Positions 1-6,728 of a DNA stretch of 18,353 nucleotides are shown here, in pieces (position 1 is the first letter of the stretch; the number at the start of each line of letters is the position of its first letter). The position numbers were made by a program, and so were the translations under genes. Under the pieces are notes generated by a model. That model saw nothing but the letters and a program-made list of their open reading frames with translations. It was not told the origin of the DNA and did not search any database. This stretch comes from Pseudomonadota bacterium (GTDB lineage: Bacteria > Pseudomonadota > Alphaproteobacteria > Rhizobiales > Rhizobiaceae): assembly GCA_023435335.1 (NCBI GenBank), contig JAEYRU010000001.1, positions 1 to 18,353 on the forward strand, written 5' to 3'.

Positions 1-446
1 ACCGCGGTGTTTCCTTCGATCGAGCCTTGGAGCTCGTCGATGGAAGCGGTGTTCTCGGTTTCAGCGCTCATCAGGGCATCCATGTCGACGCCCTGCAGCT
101 CGCTGATACGGATGACGTTGACCGTGCCGACGTCGGTCATCGCGCTGATCGAGCCGGCGGAAGCGCTGTTGTTGCCGATGGCGGAGAGAGCGCCATCGAA
201 GGTGGCACCGACCGAGGCCGTGGTCTCGGTATCCAGCTCGGCATCAGCGCCGGCCTGCACGCCGGTCTTCAAGTCGTCGCCGGCCGTGCCGGTTACGCTG
301 CCGGAGCCGCTGACGGAGCCGCTACCGGAATCCACGCCGATGTTGGCGCCTGCATTGGTATCGACGCTGACCTGCGCCAGGACCGGCGAGGCAAGCAGCG
401 AGGCGCCCATGAGTGCGGCGAGCGAAATTGCGATCTTGCGTTTCAT
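1..446 (-). CDS. Secreted Gly/Ser/Thr/Ala-rich protein, unknown function (3' end outside window)
   Basis: I do not recognise this gene. It opens at an ATG (complement of 444-446) behind a strong ribosome binding site (AGGAG, complement of 454-458, 7 bases before the start) and stays open for 148 codons to the window edge, so the C-terminus is missing. Residues 1-24 form a textbook Sec signal peptide: MKRK, a hydrophobic core, then a V-L-A site before Gln25. The mature part is acidic, almost free of Lys and Cys, and rich in Gly, Ser, Thr, Ala and Val. It has a short SGSGSVSGSGSV stretch near residues 40-52. An ELQG motif occurs twice near residues 117 and 138, each followed by an acidic segment. 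The product is probably periplasmic or surface-exposed. It is transcribed away from ureC and is not part of the urease block. Confidence 0.85.
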   Translation of the reverse strand, partial: MKRKIAISLAALMGASLLASPVLAQVSVDTNAGANIGVDSGSGSVSGSGSVTGTAGDDLKTGVQAGADAELDTETTASVGATFDGALSAIGNNSASAGSISAMTDVGTVNVIRISELQGVDMDALMSAETENTASIDELQGSIEGNTA

Positions 447-494
447 TCTTGTTCTCCTTGCTTAGTTGTTCGAAAGCGTCCCTCTCTCGCGAAA

Positions 495-512
495 GGTCGC
501 GTTTTTACGACC
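495..512 (-). repeat. Small inverted repeat in the leader of the secreted-protein gene
   Basis: GGTCG at 495-499 and CGACC at 508-512 form a 5-bp stem with an 8-base A/T-rich loop. It lies about 50 bases upstream of the start codon, within the likely 5' untranslated region. It could be a leader stem-loop or chance; its role is unknown. Confidence 0.3.
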
Positions 513-520
513 CTTGAGGA

Positions 521-545
521 AATGCCCCTGCTGCCGAGGAGTTCC
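521..545 (-). promoter_or_regulatory. Possible EcfG/RpoE2-type (general stress) promoter for the secreted-protein gene
   Basis: On the minus strand GGAAC (complement of 541-545) is followed after 18 bases by TT (complement of 521-522). This fits the GGAAC-N18/19-TT pattern described for RpoE2 promoters in Sinorhizobium. A start near base 513 would give a leader of about 65 bases. The pattern is short and can occur by chance, and the GGAAC lies inside a small inverted repeat (TGCCG...CGGCA). Confidence 0.25.
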
Positions 546-685
546 CGGCAAAACAAGGATTTTTCCGGGCCATTTCGTGCCCCTCGAATGACCACCGGCC
601 GGGGCGGGCGAAAGCAGGCAGCCGCCGGGCTCCGGATCTGCGAATCGAGGAATACCGCCACCCTTCAGCCGAGGATTTGCGCCTG

Positions 686-2398
686 ATGCCCGCCCGGATA
701 TCGCGTTCCGCCTATGCCCAGATGTTCGGCCCGACCACAGGAGACAAGGTCAGGCTGGCTGACACCGAGCTGTTCATCGAAATCGAGAAGGACTTCACGA
801 CCTATGGCGAGGAGGTGAAGTTCGGCGGCGGCAAGGTTATTCGCGACGGCATGGGCCAGAGCCAGGTTTCGCGCGCCGACGGAGCAGTGGATACTGTTAT
901 CACCAACGCAACCGTGGTGGACGCCACCGGCATCTACAAGGCCGACATCGGCCTCAGGGACGGACGCATCGCCGGGATCGGAAAGGCCGGCAATCCGGAC
1001 ACCCAGCCCGGCGTCGACATCGTCATCGGCCCCGGAACAGAGGTCATCGCCGGCGAGGGGAGGATCCTGACTGCCGGCGGCTTCGATGCGCATATCCATT
1101 TCATCTGCCCGCAGCAGATCGAGGAAGCGCTGATGTCCGGCCTGACCACGATGCTGGGCGGCGGCACCGGCCCGGCGCACGGCACGCTGGCGACCACGTG
1201 CACGCCCGGGCCATGGCACTTGGCCCGCATGATCCAGTCTTTCGACGCCTTCCCGATGAACATCGGCCTCTCGGCCAAGGGCAACGCCTCGCTGCCCGCA
1301 GCACTCGAGGAGGCCGTGCTCGGCGGAGCGTGCGCGCTGAAGCTGCACGAGGACTGGGGCACGACGCCAGCCGCAATCGACAACTGCCTGTCAGTCGCCG
1401 ACACCTACGACGTGCAGGTGATGATCCACACCGACACGCTGAACGAGAGCGGGTTCGTGGAGGATACGATCTCGGCGTTCAAGGGCCGCACGATCCATGC
1501 CTTCCATACGGAAGGCGCAGGCGGCGGCCACGCGCCGGACATCATCAAGGTTTGCGGGCTGCCCAATGTGATCCCGTCGTCGACCAACCCGACGCGGCCC
1601 TACACGGTGAACACGATCGCCGAGCATCTCGACATGCTGATGGTCTGCCACCATCTGTCGCCGTCGATCCCCGAGGACATCGCCTTCGCCGAAAGCCGCA
1701 TCCGCAAGGAAACCATCGCGGCGGAGGATATCCTGCACGACATGGGCGCCTTCTCGATCATCTCGTCGGACAGCCAGGCCATGGGCCGGGTGGGCGAGGT
1801 CATCATCCGCACCTGGCAGACCGCCGACAAGATGAAACGTCAGCGCGGGCGTCTCAAGGAAGAGAGCGGCGACAACGACAATCTTCGGGTCCGCCGCTAT
1901 ATCGCCAAATACACGATCAACCCGGCGATTGCGCATGGCATCTCGCGCCATATCGGTTCGATCGAGGTCGGCAAGCGCGCCGACCTGGTGCTTTGGAACC
2001 CGGCCTTCTTCGGCGTGAAGCCCGACATGGTGCTGGTCGGCGGCATGATAGCGGCGGCGCCGATGGGCGACCCCAACGCCTCCATACCCACGCCGCAGCC
2101 CGTGCACATGAGGCCGATGTTCGGCGCCTACGGGAAGGCCATCGCAAACACCTCGGTCACTTTCGTGTCGCGCGCCGCGCTCGACGCGGGGCTCAAGCAG
2201 AAGCTCGGCGTGGACAAGGAGATGCTGGCGGTGGAAGACACGCGTGGCGGCATCGGCAAGCGCTCAATGGTGCTCAACGACGCTACGCCGCAGGTGGAGG
2301 TCGACCCCGAGACCTACGAAGTACGTGCAGACGGGGAACTGCTGACTTGCGAACCGGCCACCGAGCTGCCGATGGCGCAGCGGTATTTTCTGTTCTAG
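686..2398 (+). CDS. ureC: Urease alpha (catalytic) subunit UreC
   Basis: This is the catalytic subunit of urease, which hydrolyses urea to ammonia and carbamate at a di-nickel centre in the cytoplasm. The protein is 570 residues, the usual UreC length. All active-site residues are present, offset by +2 from Klebsiella aerogenes UreC: nickel ligands His136, His138, carbamylated Lys219 (in LKLHEDWG), His248, His274 and Asp362; substrate-binding His221; flap Cys321 and His322. I chose ATG 686 because UreC proteins begin MPARISR; a TTG at 677 is in frame but only 3 bases after the GAGG. The ATG shares a base with the stop of an upstream open frame (TGATG), probably by chance. ureE follows after 9 bases. 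The beta and gamma subunits it needs (UreB, UreA) are not in the window. Confidence 0.98.
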   Translation: MPARISRSAYAQMFGPTTGDKVRLADTELFIEIEKDFTTYGEEVKFGGGKVIRDGMGQSQVSRADGAVDTVITNATVVDATGIYKADIGLRDGRIAGIGKAGNPDTQPGVDIVIGPGTEVIAGEGRILTAGGFDAHIHFICPQQIEEALMSGLTTMLGGGTGPAHGTLATTCTPGPWHLARMIQSFDAFPMNIGLSAKGNASLPAALEEAVLGGACALKLHEDWGTTPAAIDNCLSVADTYDVQVMIHTDTLNESGFVEDTISAFKGRTIHAFHTEGAGGGHAPDIIKVCGLPNVIPSSTNPTRPYTVNTIAEHLDMLMVCHHLSPSIPEDIAFAESRIRKETIAAEDILHDMGAFSIISSDSQAMGRVGEVIIRTWQTADKMKRQRGRLKEESGDNDNLRVRRYIAKYTINPAIAHGISRHIGSIEVGKRADLVLWNPAFFGVKPDMVLVGGMIAAAPMGDPNASIPTPQPVHMRPMFGAYGKAIANTSVTFVSRAALDAGLKQKLGVDKEMLAVEDTRGGIGKRSMVLNDATPQVEVDPETYEVRADGELLTCEPATELPMAQRYFLF

Positions 2399-2407
2399 AA
2401 CAGCCGG

Positions 2408-2983
2408 ATGAAACTCTCGATCAACACCGATTTCACCAAGCTGCCGCGGGCAGAAACCGTGCTGCGAGCAGCAGAGACCCAAGGGGCGCCGGCGGCCTTC
2501 GATACGGCCGTTCTGCCGCATGACGAGCGCCACCTTCGCCGCAAGGTATTGGCGCTTTCGAAGGGCGAACGCCTGCTGGTCGATCTGCCCGAGGCAATGA
2601 TGCTCGGCTCCGGCGACCGGCTGGTGCTCGACGACGGGCGCAACGTCGAGGTGGCGGCGGCGGACGAGGAACTGCACGAGGTGCGGGCCCGCCACCGGCT
2701 GCATCTCGCCGAACTGTGCTGGCATATCGGCAACCGGCATCTGGCGGCGCAGATCGAAGAGGACCGCCTGCTCATCCTGCGCGACCATGTCATCAAGGCA
2801 ATGCTTGAAGGGCTGGGGGCGACCGTCAAGGACGTTACTGAGCCGTTTCAGCCGGTTCGCGGCGCATATTCAGGGCACGACCACCATGGCCACGCTCACG
2901 GGCATCATGACCATGGCCACGGGGAGCGTGACAGCTACGGCCGGCTGCCGGGCGACCCGCATTACGGGCACAACCATGGGTGA
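2408..2983 (+). CDS. ureE: Urease accessory protein UreE, nickel metallochaperone with His-rich tail
   Basis: UreE is a cytoplasmic nickel chaperone that hands nickel to UreG and the urease apoprotein complex. The 191-residue protein has the N-terminal peptide-binding-like domain (to about residue 75) and the metal-binding domain. The latter holds the family motif LCWHIGNRH, where His106 corresponds to the conserved nickel ligand His96 of Klebsiella UreE. Residues 157-190 form an extreme His-rich tail with 12 His, mostly as HxH and HH units, typical of nickel-storing UreE versions. It begins 9 bases after ureC with only a weak ribosome binding site, which suggests translational coupling. Its last 8 bases overlap ureF. 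Confidence 0.97.
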   Translation: MKLSINTDFTKLPRAETVLRAAETQGAPAAFDTAVLPHDERHLRRKVLALSKGERLLVDLPEAMMLGSGDRLVLDDGRNVEVAAADEELHEVRARHRLHLAELCWHIGNRHLAAQIEEDRLLILRDHVIKAMLEGLGATVKDVTEPFQPVRGAYSGHDHHGHAHGHHDHGHGERDSYGRLPGDPHYGHNHG

Positions 2984-3643
2984 CGGCCCGTCGCCGACTA
3001 CGCTGCTCAGGCTGATGGCCTGGCTGTCGCCCGCTTTTCCCGTCGGCTCGTTCAGCTACAGCCACGGGCTGGAACGGGCGGTTCACGACGGGCTGGTGAC
3101 GAATGCGGGCGAACTGCGGGACTGGCTGGCCTCGCTGATGGAATACGGGTCGGCGTGGAACGACGGCGTGCTGCTGGCCGAGGCGATGCGGCGGGCGGAG
3201 ACCGGCGGAGACCTTGCCGAACTGGTGCAGCTGGGCGAAGCGCTCGCGGGATCGACGGAGCGACACATGGAGACGACCCTGCAGGGCCGCGCCTTCATCG
3301 ACGCCGCCGGCGCGTGGCTGAACGAGGTACTTGCTGCGCTTCCGCGGGGCTGTCCCTACTGCGTTTCCATCGGCGCGCTGGCCGGCGCCATGCGGCTGCC
3401 GGCCGTGCCTGCCCTGGCCGCCTTCATGCAGGCTTTTGCGTCCAACCAGATTCAGGCTGCAATCCGCCTTGGCGTGATCGGCCAGGCGGACGGGGTACGC
3501 ACTCTGGCCGCGCTGGAACCGCAAATGACACTGATCGCGGAGCGCGCGGCGCAGTCGACCCTTGACGATCTCGGTTCGGCCACGCTGCTTGCCGAAAGCT
3601 CGTCGATGCGGCACGAAACGCAATATTCGAGGCTGTTCAGGAC

Positions 3644-3647
<4 letters not shown>
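2976..3647 (+). CDS. ureF: Urease accessory protein UreF
   Basis: UreF is an all-helical accessory protein that, with UreD and UreG, forms the complex docking on apo-urease; it gates GTP-dependent nickel insertion by UreG. The 223-residue product has the family signature LSPAFPVGSFSYSHGLE at residues 17-33, the central LQGRAF, and the conserved C-terminus RHETQYSRLFRT. The frame is open 63 codons further upstream inside ureE, but that part is the ureE His tail in another frame. The ATG at 2976 gives the expected N-terminus and overlaps the ureE stop by 8 bases. Its own stop overlaps the ureG start (ATGA), so the genes are translationally coupled. Confidence 0.96.
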
Positions 3648-4279
<632 letters not shown>

Positions 4280-4295
4280 GAACCCGGAACTGCGG

Positions 4296-4874
4296 TCAGG
4301 CGGCGACCTGCTCGACCTGCTGCACTTCGGGAACGAAGTGGCGCAACAGGTTCTGGATGCCGTGCTTGAGCGTGGCGGTCGAAGACGGGCAGCCGGCGCA
4401 GGCGCCCTTCATGTTGAGGAATACCGTCCCGTTCTGATAACCGCGGAAGGTGATGTCGCCGCCGTCCTGAGCGACCGCGGGGCGCACCCGCGTGTCGAGC
4501 AGTTCCTTGATCGTCAGCACGATCTCCGCATCGGCGGCGTCGTAGAATTCCTCGCCCTCGGCTGCGGGAATTCCGCCGGCGGACGCGGCTGCCATCACCG
4601 GGGCGCCCGACATGAAATGCTCCATGATCGCTCCGAGGATCGCCGGCTTGATGTGCTGCCAGTCCGGCCCTTCGGCCTTGGTCACGGTGATGAAGTCATA
4701 CCCCAGGAATACGGCCGTCACGCCCGGGACCTCGAACAAGCGAGCCGCCAGCGGGGATACGTCCACGGCGGCCTCAGCATCGAGGAAATCGGCGGTGCCG
4801 CTCTCCAGGACGACGCTGCCGGGCAGGAATTTCAGCGTTGCCGGATTGGGCGTGGCTTCGGTCTGGATGAACAT
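4296..4874 (-). CDS. NifU-like (Nfu-type) Fe-S cluster scaffold/carrier protein
   Basis: This protein receives and passes on iron-sulfur clusters in the cytoplasm. It has 192 residues in two parts. The N-terminal Nfu domain (residues 1-90) opens with the signature MFIQTEATPNPATLKFLPG. The C-terminal NifU domain (about 115-182) has the cluster-binding CAGC motif (Cys159 and Cys162), preceded by AQDGGDI. This is the same layout as eukaryotic NFU1 and alphaproteobacterial homologues. The ATG has a good ribosome binding site (GGAGA, 6 bases away). The gene is last in the minus-strand series but has its own promoter with an Irr-type iron control element just upstream, which fits iron-dependent control. 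It converges on ureG with a 16-base gap. Confidence 0.95.
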   Translation of the reverse strand: MFIQTEATPNPATLKFLPGSVVLESGTADFLDAEAAVDVSPLAARLFEVPGVTAVFLGYDFITVTKAEGPDWQHIKPAILGAIMEHFMSGAPVMAAASAGGIPAAEGEEFYDAADAEIVLTIKELLDTRVRPAVAQDGGDITFRGYQNGTVFLNMKGACAGCPSSTATLKHGIQNLLRHFVPEVQQVEQVAA

Positions 4875-4899
4875 CGTCGGTCTCCGAGTGGGGAGCTTC

Positions 4900-4916
4900 T
4901 TTTGAACTATTCTAAA
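4900..4916 (-). promoter_or_regulatory. Iron control element (Irr box) upstream of the nfu-type gene
   Basis: Read on the minus strand the site is TTTAGAA-TAG-TTCAAAA. The published alphaproteobacterial iron control element bound by Irr is TTTAGAA-N3-TTCTAAA, so 13 of the 14 conserved bases match and the half-site spacing is exact. The site is 26 bases upstream of the start codon and overlaps the proposed -10 box, a position suited to repression by Irr under iron limitation. Irr itself is not encoded in the window. Confidence 0.7.
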
Positions 4917-4941
4917 TAGACCCTGCCGGGCTTCGCTTCAA
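4913..4941 (-). promoter_or_regulatory. Sigma-70-type promoter of the nfu-type gene
   Basis: On the minus strand TTGAAG (-35, complement of 4936-4941) is followed after exactly 17 bases by TATTTA (-10, complement of 4913-4918). The start point would fall near base 4906, inside the iron control element, giving a leader of about 30 bases. This is the best housekeeping promoter I can see in the window. Confidence 0.5.
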
Positions 4942-4961
4942 GCTCATATAGTGCGGCAGGG
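4921..4961 (-). repeat. Inverted repeat between the stress-protein gene and the nfu-type gene
   Basis: CCCTGCCG (4921-4928) and CGGCAGGG (4954-4961) are a perfect 8-bp inverted repeat with a 25-base loop that holds the -35 box and a smaller GCTT/AAGC stem. In a transcript reading out of the stress-protein gene it could fold as a terminator-like hairpin, but only a short U-poor stretch follows. It might instead be part of the promoter architecture. Confidence 0.3.
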
Positions 4962-4984
4962 CCCGGGGGCAGAAGTGCCGGCGC

Positions 4985-5476
4985 TCAGGCGAGGCTTTCG
5001 ATATCCTCGTCGGAAAGGCTCTGCGGCACCACCGTGACCGGGATGGGGAAGGCGGCGCCCTTGCCCGCTACCGAGGAGACGAGCGGCCCGGGGCCTTCCT
5101 TGGCGTTGCCCGCCGCCAGCACCAGGATGGCGATGTCCTGGTCCTCCTCGATGAGCTTGTGGATCTCCTCGACCGGCACGCCTTCGCGAATGACCAGTTC
5201 AGGCTCGAGGCCGATCATTTCGCGTACTGTCGCTGCCTGCGCGTCGAGCGCGGCGGAGGCCGCGTTTCGTGCTTCCTCGCGCATGATCTGCTCGACGCCG
5301 AGCCATTGCTGGAAATCGGCCGAATCGATGACGAAGAGCAGTATCAGTGCGCCGCCCGTGCTTTTGGCCCGGCGGCCAGCATAGGCTATGGCGCGCTCGC
5401 ATTCCGGCGTCTCGTCGACGATCGCCAGAAACTTGCGCCGATGGCCGGCTTCCCTGCTCAGGCGTCTGGATACCAT
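4985..5476 (-). CDS. Universal stress protein (UspA family)
   Basis: This is a single-domain UspA-fold protein of 163 residues: an N-terminal KFLAIVDETPECERAIAYA segment (about residues 15-33), the LILLFVID strand (44-51) and a C-terminal FPIPVTVVPQSL strand. The frame continues open upstream into trpS, but ATG 5476 is preferred because it avoids that overlap and gives the normal family N-terminus. A GGGGA lies about 7 bases before it. The usual nucleotide-binding pattern G-x2-G-x9-G-S/T is not clearly present; residues 121-140 have glycines at other spacings, so ATP binding is uncertain. Its role in stress response is inferred from the family only. It lies between trpS and the nfu-type gene. 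Confidence 0.88.
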   Translation of the reverse strand: MVSRRLSREAGHRRKFLAIVDETPECERAIAYAGRRAKSTGGALILLFVIDSADFQQWLGVEQIMREEARNAASAALDAQAATVREMIGLEPELVIREGVPVEEIHKLIEEDQDIAILVLAAGNAKEGPGPLVSSVAGKGAAFPIPVTVVPQSLSDEDIESLA

Positions 5477-5492
5477 GCACTGTCCCCGCGGT

Positions 5493-5513
5493 GATTGCCC
5501 GCCGCCGGCAATC
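5493..5513 (-). repeat. Perfect 7-bp inverted repeat in the leader of the stress-protein gene
   Basis: GATTGCC (5493-5499) and GGCAATC (5507-5513) enclose a 7-base loop, 17 bases upstream of the stress-protein start and downstream of the trpS stop. No T run follows. It may be a processing or translation-control stem between trpS and the stress-protein gene; the function is not known. Confidence 0.4.
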
Positions 5514-5555
5514 TGCCACTCGCGCCGGACATCGGCAAGCTGCCGTGGCGTCAGC

Positions 5556-6623
5556 TCAGTCGTGGAGCAGGCCGATGATGCTCCTGGCGACCTTGATCGT
5601 CTCTTCCGCCAGAGCCCCGGCCCGCTCGCCGCCGTCGCGCAGGACGGAATCGACATAGGTCTTGTCCTCCGAGATGCGCCGCATCTCGCCCGCGATCGGC
5701 GCCAGCCTGTCCACCGCGAGGTCGGCCAGGGCCGGCTTGAAGTCGGAATACTGGCGACCGCCGAAATCGGCCATCACAGCCTCCTTCGAGGTTTCGGCGA
5801 GCGCGGCATAGATGGTCACCAGATTGTCGGCCTCGGGCCGGTCGGCAAGCCCCTCGACGTCGGAGGGCAGCGGCTGCGGATCGGTGCGGGCCTTGCGGAT
5901 CTTCTTGGCGATCGTGTCGGCATCGTCGGTGAGGTTGATGCGCGACAGGTCCGACGGGTCGGACTTGGACATCTTGCGGGTGCCGTCACGCAGGCTCATG
6001 ACGCGCGGCGCCGGACCTTCGATCAGCGGCTCGGTCAGCGGGAAGAAGCCGTTGACGGTTTCCTCGCCCATCTGCATCTCCACTCCCACGCCGAGTTCGG
6101 CGATACGATCGGAGTAATCGTTGTTGAACTTCTGGGCGATGTCGCGCGTCAGCTCCAGATGCTGCTTCTGGTCTTCGCCGACCGGCACGTGAGTGGCGCG
6201 ATAGGCAAGAATGTCCGCGGCCATCAGCGTCGGATAGGCAAACAGGCCGACCGAGGCGTTCTCGCGGTCCTTGCCGGCCTTCTCCTTGAACTGCGTCATG
6301 CGGTTGAGCCAGCCCATGCGCGCGACGCAGTTGAATATCCAGGCAAGCTCCGCATGCTGCGGCACGCGGCTCTGATTGAAGACGATGTGCTTCCTCGGGT
6401 CGATGCCGGATGCGAGGAACGCCGCGGTGACCTCGCGCGTCGCACGCATCAGCTCGGCCGGATCCTGCCAGACCGTGATGGCGTGCAGATCCACGACGCA
6501 ATAGATGCAGTCGTGGCTTTCCTGCAGGGCAACGAAGCGCCTGATGGCGCCTAGATAGTTGCCCAGGTGCAGATTGCCGGTCGGCTGGACCCCGGAAAAG
6601 ACGAGTTGCCTGAAGCTGTTCAT
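5556..6623 (-). CDS. trpS: Tryptophanyl-tRNA synthetase
   Basis: This class I aminoacyl-tRNA synthetase charges tRNA-Trp with tryptophan using ATP in the cytoplasm. The 355-residue protein is of usual bacterial length. It shows the N-terminal segment FSGVQPTGNLHLGN with the HIGH-like HLGN (residues 19-22), the VDLHAITV segment, the VGEDQKQHLELTRDIA motif around 148-163 and the KMSKS loop at 217-221. The ATG at 6623 gives the standard family N-terminus; no strong ribosome binding site is visible. The gene follows murJ after 105 bases and precedes the stress-protein gene by 79 bases. A 6-bp hairpin (TTTCGC/GCGAAA, 6654-6670) lies in the murJ-trpS gap, without a T run. Confidence 0.98.
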   Translation of the reverse strand: MNSFRQLVFSGVQPTGNLHLGNYLGAIRRFVALQESHDCIYCVVDLHAITVWQDPAELMRATREVTAAFLASGIDPRKHIVFNQSRVPQHAELAWIFNCVARMGWLNRMTQFKEKAGKDRENASVGLFAYPTLMAADILAYRATHVPVGEDQKQHLELTRDIAQKFNNDYSDRIAELGVGVEMQMGEETVNGFFPLTEPLIEGPAPRVMSLRDGTRKMSKSDPSDLSRINLTDDADTIAKKIRKARTDPQPLPSDVEGLADRPEADNLVTIYAALAETSKEAVMADFGGRQYSDFKPALADLAVDRLAPIAGEMRRISEDKTYVDSVLRDGGERAGALAEETIKVARSIIGLLHD

Positions 6624-6653
6624 GAGACGGATCCCGTGGCTTGTGGAGGGCCG

Positions 6654-6670
6654 TTTCGCGCGCGGCGAAA
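6654..6670 (-). repeat. Short inverted repeat between murJ and trpS
   Basis: TTTCGC (6654-6659) and GCGAAA (6665-6670) form a 6-bp stem with a 5-base loop, in the 105-base gap between murJ and trpS. No T run follows on the minus strand. I see no leader peptide with Trp codons, so there is no sign of attenuation of trpS. Confidence 0.3.
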
Positions 6671-6728
6671 TTCGGTGGGCGGCTTATGGACGAGCCGCAA
6701 ACGGGACGCAAGGGGCGGCATCGGGCGG

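Larger units (their letters stand above)
447..685. other. Intergenic region between the divergent secreted-protein gene and ureC
   Basis: This 239-base gap is the longest in the window. It carries the leader and possible promoter of the leftward secreted-protein gene, including an inverted repeat at 495-499/508-512. On the ureC side I see no convincing sigma-70 or sigma-54 promoter and no remnant of ureB or ureA in any frame. A weak GAGG at 671-674 lies 11 bases before the ureC ATG. Confidence 0.6.

Noticed and set aside
443..661. Minus-strand open frame of 72 codons upstream of the secreted-protein gene
   Set aside because: It overlaps the likely promoter, leader and ribosome binding site of that gene, has no ribosome binding site of its own and an atypical Arg/Pro-rich composition.
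447..685. Sigma-54 (nitrogen-controlled) promoter before ureC
   Set aside because: I looked for GG-N10-GC with the wider TGGCAC/TTGC context and found no acceptable match.
588..686. Small plus-strand open frame of 32 codons ending in TGATG at the ureC start
   Set aside because: There is no ribosome binding site, its residues look like random GC-rich coding, and it is only the tail of a frame that is open antisense to the secreted-protein gene.
2787..2975. Upstream extension of the ureF frame
   Set aside because: It lies wholly inside ureE, and the added residues are the His-rich tail region read in another frame; the family N-terminus fits ATG 2976.
5477..5656. Upstream extension of the stress-protein frame (start at 5656)
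   Set aside because: It would overlap the 3' end of trpS by about 100 bases and adds 60 residues that do not look like the UspA fold.
5388..6554. Plus-strand open frame of 388 codons antisense to trpS
   Set aside because: It mirrors the conserved trpS coding sequence. The low-complexity His/Arg/Asp-rich translation is typical of an antisense shadow.
6624..6728. Attenuator or leader peptide controlling trpS
   Set aside because: No short open frame with Trp codons and no terminator-type hairpin with a T run are present in the gap.
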